64,000 nucleotides of DNA from Cohnella herbarum (GCF_012849095.1 NZ_CP051680.1:6196001-6260000); one strand, 5' to 3'; numbered from the stretch's first letter, positions 9,501-16,755 are shown. The notes: generated by a model not told the origin, from the sequence alone. Program-made: numbers and translations.

Positions 9501-9757
9501 ATTGGCAAACTCAAAGCCGGACGTCCGAGGACTCCAAGACGGCACAACGTTACATTCATCATAAGCAAATGGGAACACGAATTGCCTTGTTCGTTCGGGA
9601 GTACAAGGAGGAGCACAATTATACTTCTCCGTTTGTTTTTCTGGGTGAGGCGGAGTACGTGAAACACGAGGGAAATAAACCAATGAGTTTCGTATGGCGG
9701 CTAAAGATCGATATGCCTCCGGCGATGGTGCCAGCAGCGAATAAAGTTATAGTGTAG
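6596..9757 (+). CDS. PLD-domain DEAD/DEAH-type SF2 helicase with DUF3427-type C-terminus
   Basis: The protein has 1053 residues. A phospholipase-D-like nuclease domain comes first, with LHAKAYVFKRD and YVGSSNLSNPAL (about residues 223-250; the HxK motif is visible). The SF2 helicase core follows: Walker A ATGVGKT (about 352), DEFHH (about 446), GLTATPERMDG (about 471) and motif VI QQLGRGLR (about 648). The remaining 350 residues fit the DUF3427 region of this family. The ATG at 6596 has GGAAGGG nine bases upstream; the longer frame from 6488 overlaps the HNH gene and is unlikely. With the HNH and NUDIX neighbours it forms a restriction-like module: translocation plus nuclease. The family assignment is firm and the biological role is inferred. 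Confidence 0.88.
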   Translation: MKQGLYEQVINQLTAKQLTALDTSAFEIGKEKLDVEEARKLLSSYIALVTRRALKMVREQTSNDEELILAQVQTCNEMIATLKNSLGQEECELLKLDEQGEVLTYIYSKINHIRSFKDEKVIRPATPLSQSSLFTGSHSEPNMLHELKHEIVTSDRIDFLVSFIKWSGLRILMEQLEAFTSNGGQLRVITTTYMEATDYKAIVELSKLPNTEIKISYDTERTRLHAKAYVFKRDTGFTTAYVGSSNLSNPALTSGLEWNLKVTEKDSYDVLKKIEATFESYWNDREFRSFIPSDTEHEQLLQQALRPNKSGEQGSLYFPFEITPYDYQKEILEKLDAQRTLYGRTYNLVVAATGVGKTVVSAFDYKRFAEKRPQARLLFVAHREEILRQSRDTFRYIIKDFNFGELHVGSNQAQALDHLFISIQSFNSMLLTERTTLDFYDYIVVDEFHHAAAPSYQKLLSYYKPQILLGLTATPERMDGKDILGYFGDTIAAEIRLTDAIDRKLLSPFQYFGVTDQVDLTQVKWSRRGYDLAELENLYTNNKIRAMQILNSMKKYVTDMDQVKGLGFCVGVDHAIYMAKVFEEAGLPAIALHGQSSDEERRQAKARLSGGEIKMIFVVDLYNEGVDIPAVNTILFLRPTESLTVFLQQLGRGLRLAEGKECLTVLDFIGQAHQDYNFQDKFRALIGHTKHSVQHYVENGFSSLPRGSFIQLEKQAKAYILRNLKQAILNRRSLIHKMKYFEGDTGLELSIENFVRYHGLSLYELYGGRTGNRTFNGLKEEAGVAETCEGYTWSNSEFVAKRVPALLNLNSRKLLKFLLAYLEEGMTPRSEEDQLMLNMFYYTFYRSEPTKNGFIGVDQAIQETLAYPAFREEVIEVLKFKLSHLDFVDKPNEFPYACPLDIHCSYSMDQILAAFGYWNEEKAPSFREGVKYFEEKTTDIFFITLNKSDKDFSPSTLYEDYAINERLFHWQTQSRTSEDSKTAQRYIHHKQMGTRIALFVREYKEEHNYTSPFVFLGEAEYVKHEGNKPMSFVWRLKIDMPPAMVPAANKVIV

Positions 9758-9766
9758 GAAAGTGAA

Positions 9767-10153
9767 GTGAAGCAGATGATCGAAGTGGCTGCTGCTATTA
9801 TTGAGAACGCACAAGGGCAGATTCTTATTGCAAAGCGGAAGGTGGGGAAGTCTCAAGCTGGTCTGTGGGAGTTTCCTGGCGGGAAGATCGAGGCTGGAGA
9901 AACCGCTCAAGACTGCTTGGTTCGAGAGCTACAGGAAGAGATGAACATGCTCATTCAACCGGGAGAGCGATTTGGGGTGAATGAGCATGATTATGGAACT
10001 GTACAGATCCGACTCATCGCATATTGGGCAACATTCGTAAGCGGCGAAATGAGGCTTGTCGATCACGACGAATACGCATGGGTAGAGCGGGACGAGCTCA
10101 ACAATTACATTTTCGCACCGGCGGATATTAAGTTTGTTGAGATGTTAGTATGA
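9767..10153 (+). CDS. NUDIX (MutT-like) nucleoside triphosphate hydrolase
   Basis: The protein has 128 residues. The Nudix box runs from GGKIEAGET to RELQEEMNM and keeps the catalytic RExxEE core; the usual glycine near its end is asparagine. The start is GTG, with AGGAA in front, nine bases after the helicase stop, so the two genes are clearly co-translated. MutT-type enzymes hydrolyse oxidised or otherwise unusual NTPs. NUDIX genes recur beside PLD-helicase-DUF3427 genes, where their contribution is unknown; nucleotide-signal turnover or substrate clean-up are both possible. Confidence 0.88.
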   Translation: MKQMIEVAAAIIENAQGQILIAKRKVGKSQAGLWEFPGGKIEAGETAQDCLVRELQEEMNMLIQPGERFGVNEHDYGTVQIRLIAYWATFVSGEMRLVDHDEYAWVERDELNNYIFAPADIKFVEMLV

Positions 10154-10167
10154 TGATTTGTCATCAG

Positions 10168-10468
10168 TTGACACCGCACATATTCAATGGCTTCAAGCGG
10201 GAGGTCCTGATAGTGAGGAAAACGGAATCGCGTTATGCGCAATGCATCATATGTTGTTTGACCGCAGAGTAATTACAATTACCAGTGATCGGGAAATGAT
10301 CGTTACTGAAGAGGCACACGGTACGCTCGGATTTGAAGATTGGCTGATGAGGTTCCATGGAAAGAAGATACGCTTACCGATTCGTTCTACCAGCCTAAAG
10401 TAGATTTTATTGAATGGCATATTCGGGAAGTATTCAGGGGACCTGCACGATATTATTTAACACAATGA
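10168..10468 (+). pseudogene. truncated, frameshifted copy of the HNH endonuclease 3' end
   Basis: From 10168 the DNA matches the end of the HNH gene at 5674-6549 (AHIQW, then NGIALCAMHHMLFD), but the first two thirds, including the sulfur-binding domain, are missing. Near 10393 a small deletion shifts the frame; homology continues in another frame (FIEWHIREVFRGPARY) to a TGA at 10466-10468. The catalytic histidine pair MHHMLFD is retained, but no start or ribosome site is evident. The two copies are direct repeats of roughly 300 bases that flank the helicase-NUDIX pair. Confidence 0.82.
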
Positions 10469-10493
10469 ATAATATGCTCAAAAAATATCTAGC

Positions 10494-11261
10494 TCAATTA
10501 TCAATTTCTTTAATCAATATATAAGTTGTAATAATCTCATTTCTATCTCTAATTATGTACTCCTCTGATTCATCGAGGATAGCTGAGCTGCCTAGGAGTA
10601 ACTTGTCTTTATCTATAGGGTGATAAATGTACCATTTCTTATTGTTAGTATCAGTTATGAAAATGTTGGGTATTTTACGATAGTTTCTGTCCAAGAACTT
10701 AATTATTATTCTAGTCACAGGTAAGAGAATGCATATTGAAAAGAATAACGAAAAGAAAGTTGTAAAGGCTATAATTTGTATTTCTTCAGTGTACTTAACT
10801 GAATAAAGCATATTTGAACCCAGATAATAAGACATGAGTAAATACATTACTCCTATATAGATCAGGCATAATGAAATGACTGTATATCTCGTTTTAATTG
10901 ATGCATTTTCAAAGACCTGTTTGAAGTGTTTCTCTCGTAGATTATTTACTAAGAAAAATACAAAGCCAAGACAAAGAAGAATGGCGGATATACTTGTTCC
11001 TATTCTAAAATATTGAACCTTAGAATAATAGAATGCCAAAGAAATGAGTGCTATTATACAAGCTGAAAATATTACTTGTCCAAAGTAAGATAACACATTA
11101 ATGGATACTCGTTTTTCTTTGGTGAATAAAACTTTTTCTATAGAACTGGATGTTACTAGTGTTACTGGATTTAACTTATATAGATAGATGCAAAGGGCTA
11201 AGACACCGATAATACCAGACGGTAACTGTAAAAATGTTAAAATTGAAGTTAGATCATTCAT
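10494..11261 (-). CDS. multi-pass membrane protein of unknown function
   Basis: The protein has 255 residues. Five hydrophobic segments can be seen, at about 13-30, 59-80, 88-106, 125-148 and 160-186. A soluble, charged C-terminal tail of about 65 residues is rich in D, K and I (for example RDRNEIITTYILIKEI). I do not recognise a family. It is transcribed opposite to its neighbours, convergent with the HNH remnant, and its ribosome site is weak (GTGGGGA). AT-rich codon use fits the island. It could be a membrane partner or effector of a nearby system, but nothing shows this. Confidence 0.65.
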   Translation of the reverse strand: MNDLTSILTFLQLPSGIIGVLALCIYLYKLNPVTLVTSSSIEKVLFTKEKRVSINVLSYFGQVIFSACIIALISLAFYYSKVQYFRIGTSISAILLCLGFVFFLVNNLREKHFKQVFENASIKTRYTVISLCLIYIGVMYLLMSYYLGSNMLYSVKYTEEIQIIAFTTFFSLFFSICILLPVTRIIIKFLDRNYRKIPNIFITDTNNKKWYIYHPIDKDKLLLGSSAILDESEEYIIRDRNEIITTYILIKEIDN

Positions 11262-11491
11262 TGCAAGTCCCCACTCGCTTCTTTATAATTTTGAGCAAAT
11301 TTTTATATCTTCAGACATTCGTTCATCCTTGTTTTTTTCAAATAACTTGTAAATTCTTCATATTTTAGTAAAAATATGTGATTGTGGATCGGAATAAGTT
11401 GAGGAATAGAAAATGGAGAGGTTAAACGGGGGGAATTTAATAAGCTTTAAGTTTACGGTATGGAAAGTCAGTGGAATAACTCTCTCGAAGT
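11262..11491. other. intergenic region without a recognisable gene
   Basis: This 230-base AT-rich gap lies between the membrane protein (start side) and the XRE regulator (stop side), both on the minus strand. An open frame from 11413 on the plus strand only shadows the regulator gene. I see no terminator or promoter strong enough to name. Confidence 0.4.
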
Positions 11492-11824
11492 TTATTTATA
11501 CATCGCATTCAAAACACTTAACGCCTTCTCAACCTCAACTTCCTCTTTATCCACAAGTAACTCGACGATCTTCCAGATTGTCGAGTTTTTCTTTTCTAAC
11601 TCGGTAAATTCCCCGTAGCTGAACAACTCGAAAAAATTGACGCCAAGAGCATCGGAAACTTTTTGAAGGCTTTGAAGAGTGACGTTTCTCGCTCCTCGTT
11701 CAAGATCGCCGATATATGAATGAGAGGTACTCGCCAACTCGGCAAGTTGCTCTTGAGTGAGTCCTTTTGACTTTCGAATGTTACGTACTCGTGCTCCGAT
11801 CAATTGAAAAACGGAATCATCCAT
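11492..11824 (-). CDS. XRE-family helix-turn-helix regulator (copy 1)
   Basis: The protein has 110 residues. The HTH (about 8-62) reads GARVRNIRKSKGLTQEQ, then LASTSHSYIGDLERG and VTLQSLQKVSDALGV, a cI/Cro-type DNA-binding domain; a short helical tail follows. I place the start at the ATG at 11824, which has AGGAG upstream, rather than at the longer open frame from 11893. It is divergent from the 46-residue membrane protein at 12031, with a perfect 16-base palindrome at 11895-11910 between them, so it probably represses that gene and itself. A paralogue with the same arrangement is at 20960-21307. Confidence 0.85.
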   Translation of the reverse strand: MDDSVFQLIGARVRNIRKSKGLTQEQLAELASTSHSYIGDLERGARNVTLQSLQKVSDALGVNFFELFSYGEFTELEKKNSTIWKIVELLVDKEEVEVEKALSVLNAMYK

Positions 11825-11894
11825 ATTCTCCACACTCCTAATAAGAAGTGTAGACAAATAAGTTTGAATAGATAACCCAACTATGAGATGCAAA

Positions 11895-11910
11895 ATGTAT
11901 TATAATACAT
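11895..11910. promoter_or_regulatory. perfect 16-bp palindrome, candidate operator
   Basis: ATGTATTATAATACAT is fully self-complementary and lies in the divergent region between the XRE gene and the small membrane protein gene. It contains TATTATAAT, which could serve as a -10 element. A XRE dimer binding here would control both directions. The site is inferred from symmetry and position only. Confidence 0.5.
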
Positions 11911-11964
11911 CTTATAAGATCAATTTATTAAGTGGATGTTATGACTTAATAAGGATTGGAGCTG

Positions 11965-12018
11965 ATGAAAAGAGTTAAGAGTGATTCTTTTTTGATAAGA
12001 ATAAATTTATCACATTAG
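11965..12018 (+). CDS. possible 17-codon leader peptide upstream of the small membrane protein
   Basis: ATG at 11965 follows GGATTGGAGCT and opens a 17-residue basic peptide (MKRVKSDSFLIRINLSH) that ends at TAG 12016-12018. Its stop overlaps the ribosome site GAGGTGAT of the next ORF, an arrangement that would couple translation. In the second copy of this module only a vestige (GATGAAATTAG) remains. It may be chance. Confidence 0.25.
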   Translation: MKRVKSDSFLIRINLSH

Positions 12019-12030
12019 AGGTGATCTGCT

Positions 12031-12171
12031 GTGTTCATTGATCTCATCATAAGATACGGAGATAATTTTGTTACTATTTTTATCCTCATCCTTTTCTTTG
12101 CGATAGTCTGGACGACGGTATTAATACTTCTAGAGATGAGATATAGAAAACAGAAAAAGAAAGTGAAGTAG
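12031..12171 (+). CDS. 46-residue single-pass membrane peptide (family with three copies in the window)
   Basis: A GTG at 12031 preceded by AGAGGTGAT opens 46 codons. The product begins MFIDLIIRYG, has a strongly hydrophobic helix at about residues 13-36, and ends in a very basic tail, RYRKQKKKVK. Size, one membrane helix and cationic C-terminus resemble type I toxin or holin-like peptides; this is resemblance, not homology. It is divergent from a XRE regulator. A second copy at 21554-21694 is also opposite a XRE gene and differs mostly by conservative changes in the helix, which suggests past selection on the protein; it carries a stop at the Trp27 position. A C-terminal scrap occurs at 23317. 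No open frame on either strand explains the conservation better. Confidence 0.6.
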   Translation: MFIDLIIRYGDNFVTIFILILFFAIVWTTVLILLEMRYRKQKKKVK

Positions 12172-12196
12172 ACATTCCTTTCGGATCTGTCACTAT

Positions 12197-12251
12197 CTCC
12201 AAGGCTCAAGTGGGCTCCAGCTGATGTTCCTTTTGTGGAGCGTCTGAGTGC
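12197..12251 (+). repeat. conserved hairpin element downstream of the small membrane protein (copy 1)
   Basis: Bases 12197-12251 match 21825-21879 almost base for base (CTCCAAGGCTCA start, GCGTCTGAGTGCA end). In both, GCTCCA pairs with TGGAGC (12214-12219 with 12236-12241) around GATGTTCCTTTT. It could be a 3' untranslated structure or a terminator-like element belonging to the module. Confidence 0.55.
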
Positions 12252-12321
12252 AGAGCTGAACTAATTTGACTGATTCTAACTTAATCACCTCTTGTGTTTT
12301 AAACCTGTGAACATAGGGTAA

Positions 12322-12346
12322 CTCCAATATCATCATGATATTGGAG
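12322..12346 (+). promoter_or_regulatory. ribosome-site-sequestering palindrome
   Basis: CTCCAATATCA at 12322-12332 pairs perfectly over 11 bp with TGATATTGGAG at 12336-12346 around a three-base loop. The 3' arm includes GGAG of the ribosome site (GGAGGG, 12343-12348) of the gene at 12355. As RNA it would hide the ribosome site; as DNA it is also a candidate operator. Confidence 0.6.
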
Positions 12347-12354
12347 GGCTATAT

Positions 12355-12792
12355 ATGTCGAATATTTCTGTAGTGGATAATGAAGAAGTTGAGATTATTA
12401 ACAACATGTCGAAAATGCTAAGAAACTCTTATGGAAGCGGGGAGTTTTTTAAAATTTTTCAGTACTTCGTTAAAGAAATTAAAAACTTACCCAAATACGA
12501 GCCAGAAGATCAAAAGGAGATGATTCTGGAATTCATAAAGCTGGCGCATATGGCTTGTAATGATACGTGGTTTTGTCCCAATTGTCTCAAAAAGTATAAA
12601 TTTCGGCATTGTTTTCATGATCTTTCTAAAACAATACATGCAATAGAAATTAATTGTGATCAATGTGGAGATTACTTTACTTTCACCGAGAATAAAGATA
12701 CTGTTTCGTACTTCAACTATCATGTAATTAATAAGGTTAGTAATCTGAAAAGTTGGGGCAAGGGATTAGATATAAAACTTATATCTCATTAA
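12355..12792 (+). CDS. small zinc-finger-like protein of unknown function
   Basis: The protein has 145 residues. An acidic, helical N-terminal half is followed by two cysteine knuckles, WFCPNCLKKY and CDQCGDYF, about 30 residues apart, with HCFH between them; together they can hold one zinc ion. I do not recognise a family. The ATG follows GGAGGG, which is buried in a perfect hairpin, so expression is probably controlled at translation. Only the last 80 bases of a second copy survive, at 21880-21957, directly joined to the preceding hairpin element, which shows that the gene was once part of the duplicated module and was deleted there. Confidence 0.7.
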   Translation: MSNISVVDNEEVEIINNMSKMLRNSYGSGEFFKIFQYFVKEIKNLPKYEPEDQKEMILEFIKLAHMACNDTWFCPNCLKKYKFRHCFHDLSKTIHAIEINCDQCGDYFTFTENKDTVSYFNYHVINKVSNLKSWGKGLDIKLISH

Positions 12793-12836
12793 TTCTTATT
12801 TGAGAAACTTATCTTAATAGAATCAACTCAAACTAT

Positions 12837-12866
12837 TTGACTTTTTAATATCGTACACAATATAAT
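12837..12866 (+). promoter_or_regulatory. sigma-A-type promoter of the toxin-antitoxin pair
   Basis: TTGACT at 12837-12842 and TATAAT at 12861-12866 are separated by 18 bases, 60 bases before the toxin start. The -10 box is perfect consensus. Confidence 0.7.
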
Positions 12867-12925
12867 ATTAACGTGAACAGCATCATTGCGACTACTTAAG
12901 AATAAATATGTAAAGGGGCATCATT

Positions 12926-13252
12926 ATGAAGTTTTCTAACTTCCTTGATGCTCGTGGCAAAGACCCCGTCTCGTCATTTGTCGCCACTTTAACGTCAAAA
13001 GAAAGGAGTAAAATTGACAGATACATACGGCTTATTGAAGAGCAGGGAATACGTATAGGTGAGCCGTATGTGGGTCATATTGAAGGTAAGATCTGGGAAG
13101 TACGCCCTGGGAATTATCGTATTCTTTTCTTTGTAGAGGGTGACAACTGGATCGCTACTAATGTGTTTAGAAAGAAGGGACAGAAAACTCCCGAATCGGA
13201 AAAACACATTGCTAGAACAAGAAGAGACGAATGGTTAAAGCGCCACGAGTAG
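12926..13252 (+). CDS. HigB/RelE-like toxin (DUF891, phage Gp49-like)
   Basis: The protein has 108 residues. The family core is visible: LTSKERSKIDRYIRLIEEQG, then GKIWEVRPGNYRILFF and a basic C-terminus, as in host-inhibition toxins of the RelE superfamily, which cleave mRNA on the ribosome. The ATG at 12926 follows AAAGGGG. The toxin gene precedes the antitoxin gene, the order typical of higBA. The antitoxin start lies 74 bases downstream, separated by a perfect hairpin at 13256-13281, which may tune the toxin to antitoxin ratio. Confidence 0.85.
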   Translation: MKFSNFLDARGKDPVSSFVATLTSKERSKIDRYIRLIEEQGIRIGEPYVGHIEGKIWEVRPGNYRILFFVEGDNWIATNVFRKKGQKTPESEKHIARTRRDEWLKRHE

Positions 13253-13255
13253 GAA

Positions 13256-13281
13256 GAGTGAAGGGAGAATTCCCTTCACTC
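13256..13281 (+). promoter_or_regulatory. perfect 11-bp hairpin between toxin and antitoxin genes
   Basis: GAGTGAAGGGA (13256-13266) pairs without mismatch with TCCCTTCACTC (13271-13281) around GAAT. No T-run follows, so it is not a classical terminator. It could be an operator for the HTH antitoxin or an RNA processing or stability element. A shorter palindrome with the same core (GAAGGGA, TTCCCTTC) lies at 13904-13918. Confidence 0.6.
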
Positions 13282-13325
13282 CTCAACGGAGGATAGAATC
13301 TCATGGTGTAGGAGGTATATAAATT

Positions 13326-13694
13326 ATGGACGATAAACGGAGAGGTGATAAATTACCGGTGGATAAAAGAAGTGGGTTCGTGCACTGGACGGACGTTCGT
13401 AACGAATTCATTACTCAAGAGGAACAAGTGAAAAATGATGTGTTTGCAAAAATAATAGGTAGTCTAATTATGAGAAGAAAACAATTGAAAATAACACAAG
13501 GCCAATTAGCCGAACGTATTGGAATTACCCAAGCCAATTTAGCTCGTATTGAAACAGGCGAGGCAATTCCTAAACTCGATACTTTTTACAAATTAGTCCT
13601 TGGATTGGATCTAGAGATTGTATTGTTACCTAACGATTCAAAAGATAAGTCAGAACAAGAGCAATCGGCAGCAAAAGAGTATAGTTTTTTATAG
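13326..13694 (+). CDS. HigA-like XRE antitoxin
   Basis: The protein has 122 residues. The HTH lies in the middle (about 43-98): SLIMRRKQLKITQGQ, then ERIGITQANLARIETG and IPKLDTFYKLVLGL. The N-terminal arm of about 40 charged residues and the HTH placement match HigA-type antitoxins that pair with DUF891 toxins. It neutralises the toxin and represses the promoter at 12837 (family knowledge). The ribosome site AGGAGG lies about nine bases before the ATG. Confidence 0.85.
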   Translation: MDDKRRGDKLPVDKRSGFVHWTDVRNEFITQEEQVKNDVFAKIIGSLIMRRKQLKITQGQLAERIGITQANLARIETGEAIPKLDTFYKLVLGLDLEIVLLPNDSKDKSEQEQSAAKEYSFL

Positions 13695-13903
13695 GATAGG
13701 AATAATATAGAGCATCGAAACTGTATAGAAAATCAACCCATAGCTTTATTTAGTTGTATCCTTAGTTGGAAATGTTGATAAGTTATTGAAAAAGTTTATC
13801 TATTATTTAAGATTGTCCATGGCATTTGAACACTGGAAATAAGAATGAAGTAAGCAGCTAATACAAGATTATATTGGTACAGAAAAGTAAATCCAATACG
13901 TAA

Positions 13904-13977
13904 GAAGGGATTCCCTTCCATATGGCGAATGCTAAGAGTTGATGTCGAATTCTTACAACATTTCCAATATGGAAGGG
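13904..13977 (+). promoter_or_regulatory. alternative hairpins that can mask the helicase ribosome site
   Basis: CCCTTCCATAT (13913-13923) is the exact complement of ATATGGAAGGG (13967-13977), which contains the ribosome site GGAAGGG of the helicase gene starting at 13986. The same CCCTTC can instead pair with GAAGGG just upstream (13904-13909). The two structures exclude each other, a switch-like layout. No protein or ligand is implied by the sequence. Confidence 0.5.
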
Positions 13978-13985
13978 TATTTCTT

Positions 13986-16755
13986 ATGAATCCGGAAAAG
14001 TATTTGATACTTGTGAAGTCAGAAGAAAAAACAAAAGATATCCTATCTTACGACATGCGCGATCAATATGTATATATCGTCTATACCTCGAATCAGGAAC
14101 AAGAATATCGATATTCTTCAACGGACATTGTGATTTACCAAGAACCAACGATTACGGACATCAACAAGAACGAAAGAGTTTATCATAATGATTTTCCTCT
14201 TTATCAAGTAAGCCGCATTTTTGATTTTGGTCCGAAAATACGCATAGTGGATCACAAAGGCAATAGTTATGTGTATGACAAAAATTCAATTTTCGTTGTT
14301 AGAGATGCACTAGCATCTAATGACTCCAAAAATATTCTTAAACACTTTACCGCGATATCTAGATATACGCACATTGCAGGAGAGGACAAAGGCAAGGAGC
14401 CTTTCCTGCATAGTCAATTCAATAAGATCGCTTTTATAAATCCGAACAGCGTGCTTGCCCATTACCTTAACAGACAAACGATAAAAGAGCACTCCATTAA
14501 GAATGCTGGAACTATTTATCCTTTCAGATTTAATCTAAGCCAGAAGCAGGCGCTTGAGATCGCGTTACACAACCAAATTTCGGTTATTCAGGGCCCACCC
14601 GGAACCGGGAAAACCCAGACAATATTGAATATATTGGCCAATCTAGTTGTCATGCAGAATAAGACAGTCGCCGTTGTGTCCAGCAATAATGCCGCGGTAC
14701 AGAATGTTAGGGATAAGCTGAGGGCTGAGGAGTATGACTTTTTAGTAGCGGCTCTAGGTAGTGCAGAAAATAAAAATCTATTTTTCGCCGATCTTCCTGT
14801 TCCGAACGTTTCTTCTTGGAAAAGCGATACGGATGAGAAAACATTGCTTAATCAAATCCAAGTGATTAACAGTCGCCTTTATCGATTTGATGGAGATCGA
14901 TCGTCAGAGAGCCCAACTCCGTCAAGATTTAGCAGCGTTGCGGTTAGAACAAGAACATTTTGAATCCTTTTACGCGCAACAAGACATCAATCAAATTGGC
15001 AGATTATCGTTTTACCGGCAGAGTCCCGACAAAATCATCTCGTTCCTAATTGATCATTACGTTGCTTTTGAAAATGAAACGTCGAATGGTTTCTTCCATA
15101 AACTTAAGCTTGTCTTCAATCATGGTTTTATCGGCTTTAAGCGAATGAAGGAACAAGAGACCGATGTGTTACTAAGTTATCAGCGAAAATATTACGAGTT
15201 GAAGGTAAATGAACTGCTTAAGGAGATTGAAATACTTGAAAGTGAGATCGAGCAAAGCTCGTATTCAACCTTATTAGAGCAGCACCAACAATATTCAACT
15301 GAATTGTTTCGTCATAAGCTGCACAGTAAATACCACAACCGCGAACCTCTTAAATTGCATTCCACTACATATAAGAAGCAGTTTAGTAAGTTTATTGAGC
15401 ATTTTCCCATCACCCTTAGTACTACACATTCCTTGCGGACGTGCGTTCCGGATGATTTCCTATTTGATTACGTCATTGTCGATGAATCTTCTCAAGTAGA
15501 TCTGTTAACGGGGGCTCTTGCGCTTTCTTGTTGCAAAAATGTAATTATCGTTGGAGATACAAAGCAGCTTCCCCAAATCACAGACAAGTCTATTCTAAAT
15601 AAACAGGAAATTGCGGCACGGCACGTAGAGGGTGGGGCTTACGATTACTTTGCTCATAATCTATTGTCATCCGTCCTAGCCTTATATGATCAAGCTGTGC
15701 CCCAAGTGATGCTTAGGGAGCATTATCGCTGTCATCCGAAAATTATCGATTTCTGCAATCAAAAGTATTATGACGGACAACTCATCGCCTTCACGCAAGG
15801 GGAGGAGGGGAGCCGACCGCTTGTGATCTACTCCACGGAACTCGGCAACCACATGCGTGAGCTTAAACACGGAACCAAAGGAAAGTTTAATCAACGCGAA
15901 CTGGATGTCGCTCAACAAGAAGTACTTGCTGCTCTTGAGGAAGAGATCGAAAGCTATTCCGATATCGGATTTACGACACCGTATCGGGCACAACTGGAAA
16001 GAGCTAATGAACTGTTAGAGGATATTGAGAGCGATACCGTTCATAAATATCAAGGCCGAGAGAAACCCGTGATGATCCTATCGACGGTTCTCGATAACAC
16101 TCGTCCCGGTAAAGAAGGCTTAAAGTTCGTCAGTGATCCCAAATTGATTAATGTGGCGGTCTCTAGGGCTCAACGTCAATTAATCTTGGTAACGGATCAT
16201 TCAGCATTTCGAAAATACAGAAATGAAATCGGTGATCTAATACGTTATATGGAATACAGCACGGTAGATGACAATCTCGTGAAGAGTGAAATTGTTTCCG
16301 TGTTTGACTTACTCTACAAGGATTATTCTGAGAAGCTAAGAGAGTTCGGCCAGCGAACCAAGGTGATTTCGAAGTTCCAATCGGAGAATCTTATCTGGAC
16401 GTTGTTGTCGGATATTCTTCCGAAGTCCTACCCTGATCTGGAATGCAGATATCAGCTATTGATCAAAAACATTTTCGCCAATATGAATTCGTTGAAAGAA
16501 GAAGAGAGACGGTATATTCATAACGGAGCTTCCGTTGATTTCGTTATCTATCACAAGTTGGACAAGTCCCCATTACTTGCAATCGAAGTGGACGGTTTTG
16601 CGTTTCATGCCAACAATCCTCTCCAACTCGAACGAGATGCCATGAAGAATCGAATATTTCAAAGCTGTGGGCTACAGTTACTTAGGCTTCCGACAAATGG
16701 AAGCGGGGAAGAACAAAAGATTAGGGCGATGCTGGATCAGATTTTGCAGCTTTAA
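13986..16755 (+). pseudogene. SF1 helicase with C-terminal DUF2726-like nuclease domain, interrupted by a one-base frameshift
   Basis: The intact protein would be about 920 residues. The start at 13986 has GGAAGGG eight bases upstream. The first part carries GPPGTGKTQT (Walker A) and the Q motif NLSQKQALE. After 14960 the other frame carries DYVIVDESSQVD (motif II), GDTKQLPQ, HKYQGREKPVMI and VAVSRAQRQLILV, all AAA_11/AAA_12 hallmarks. The last 100 residues (SVDFVIYHKLDK, LAIEVDGFAFH, LLRLPT) match DUF2726, a PD-(D/E)xK-type fold. Near 14885 the reading LYR-(L)-MEIDRQRAQ is restored if one T is removed from TTT. This may be a real mutation or a sequencing error; otherwise all motifs are intact. 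Such helicase-nucleases are typical of defence islands. Confidence 0.78.

Noticed and set aside
10494..11261. Membrane protein as the immunity or effector partner of the adjacent restriction module
   Set aside because: It is on the opposite strand, has no recognised domain, and nothing in the sequence ties it to that module.
14880..14900. Programmed ribosomal frameshift in the helicase gene
   Set aside because: There is no slippery heptamer or downstream pseudoknot that I can see; a one-base homopolymer change explains it.
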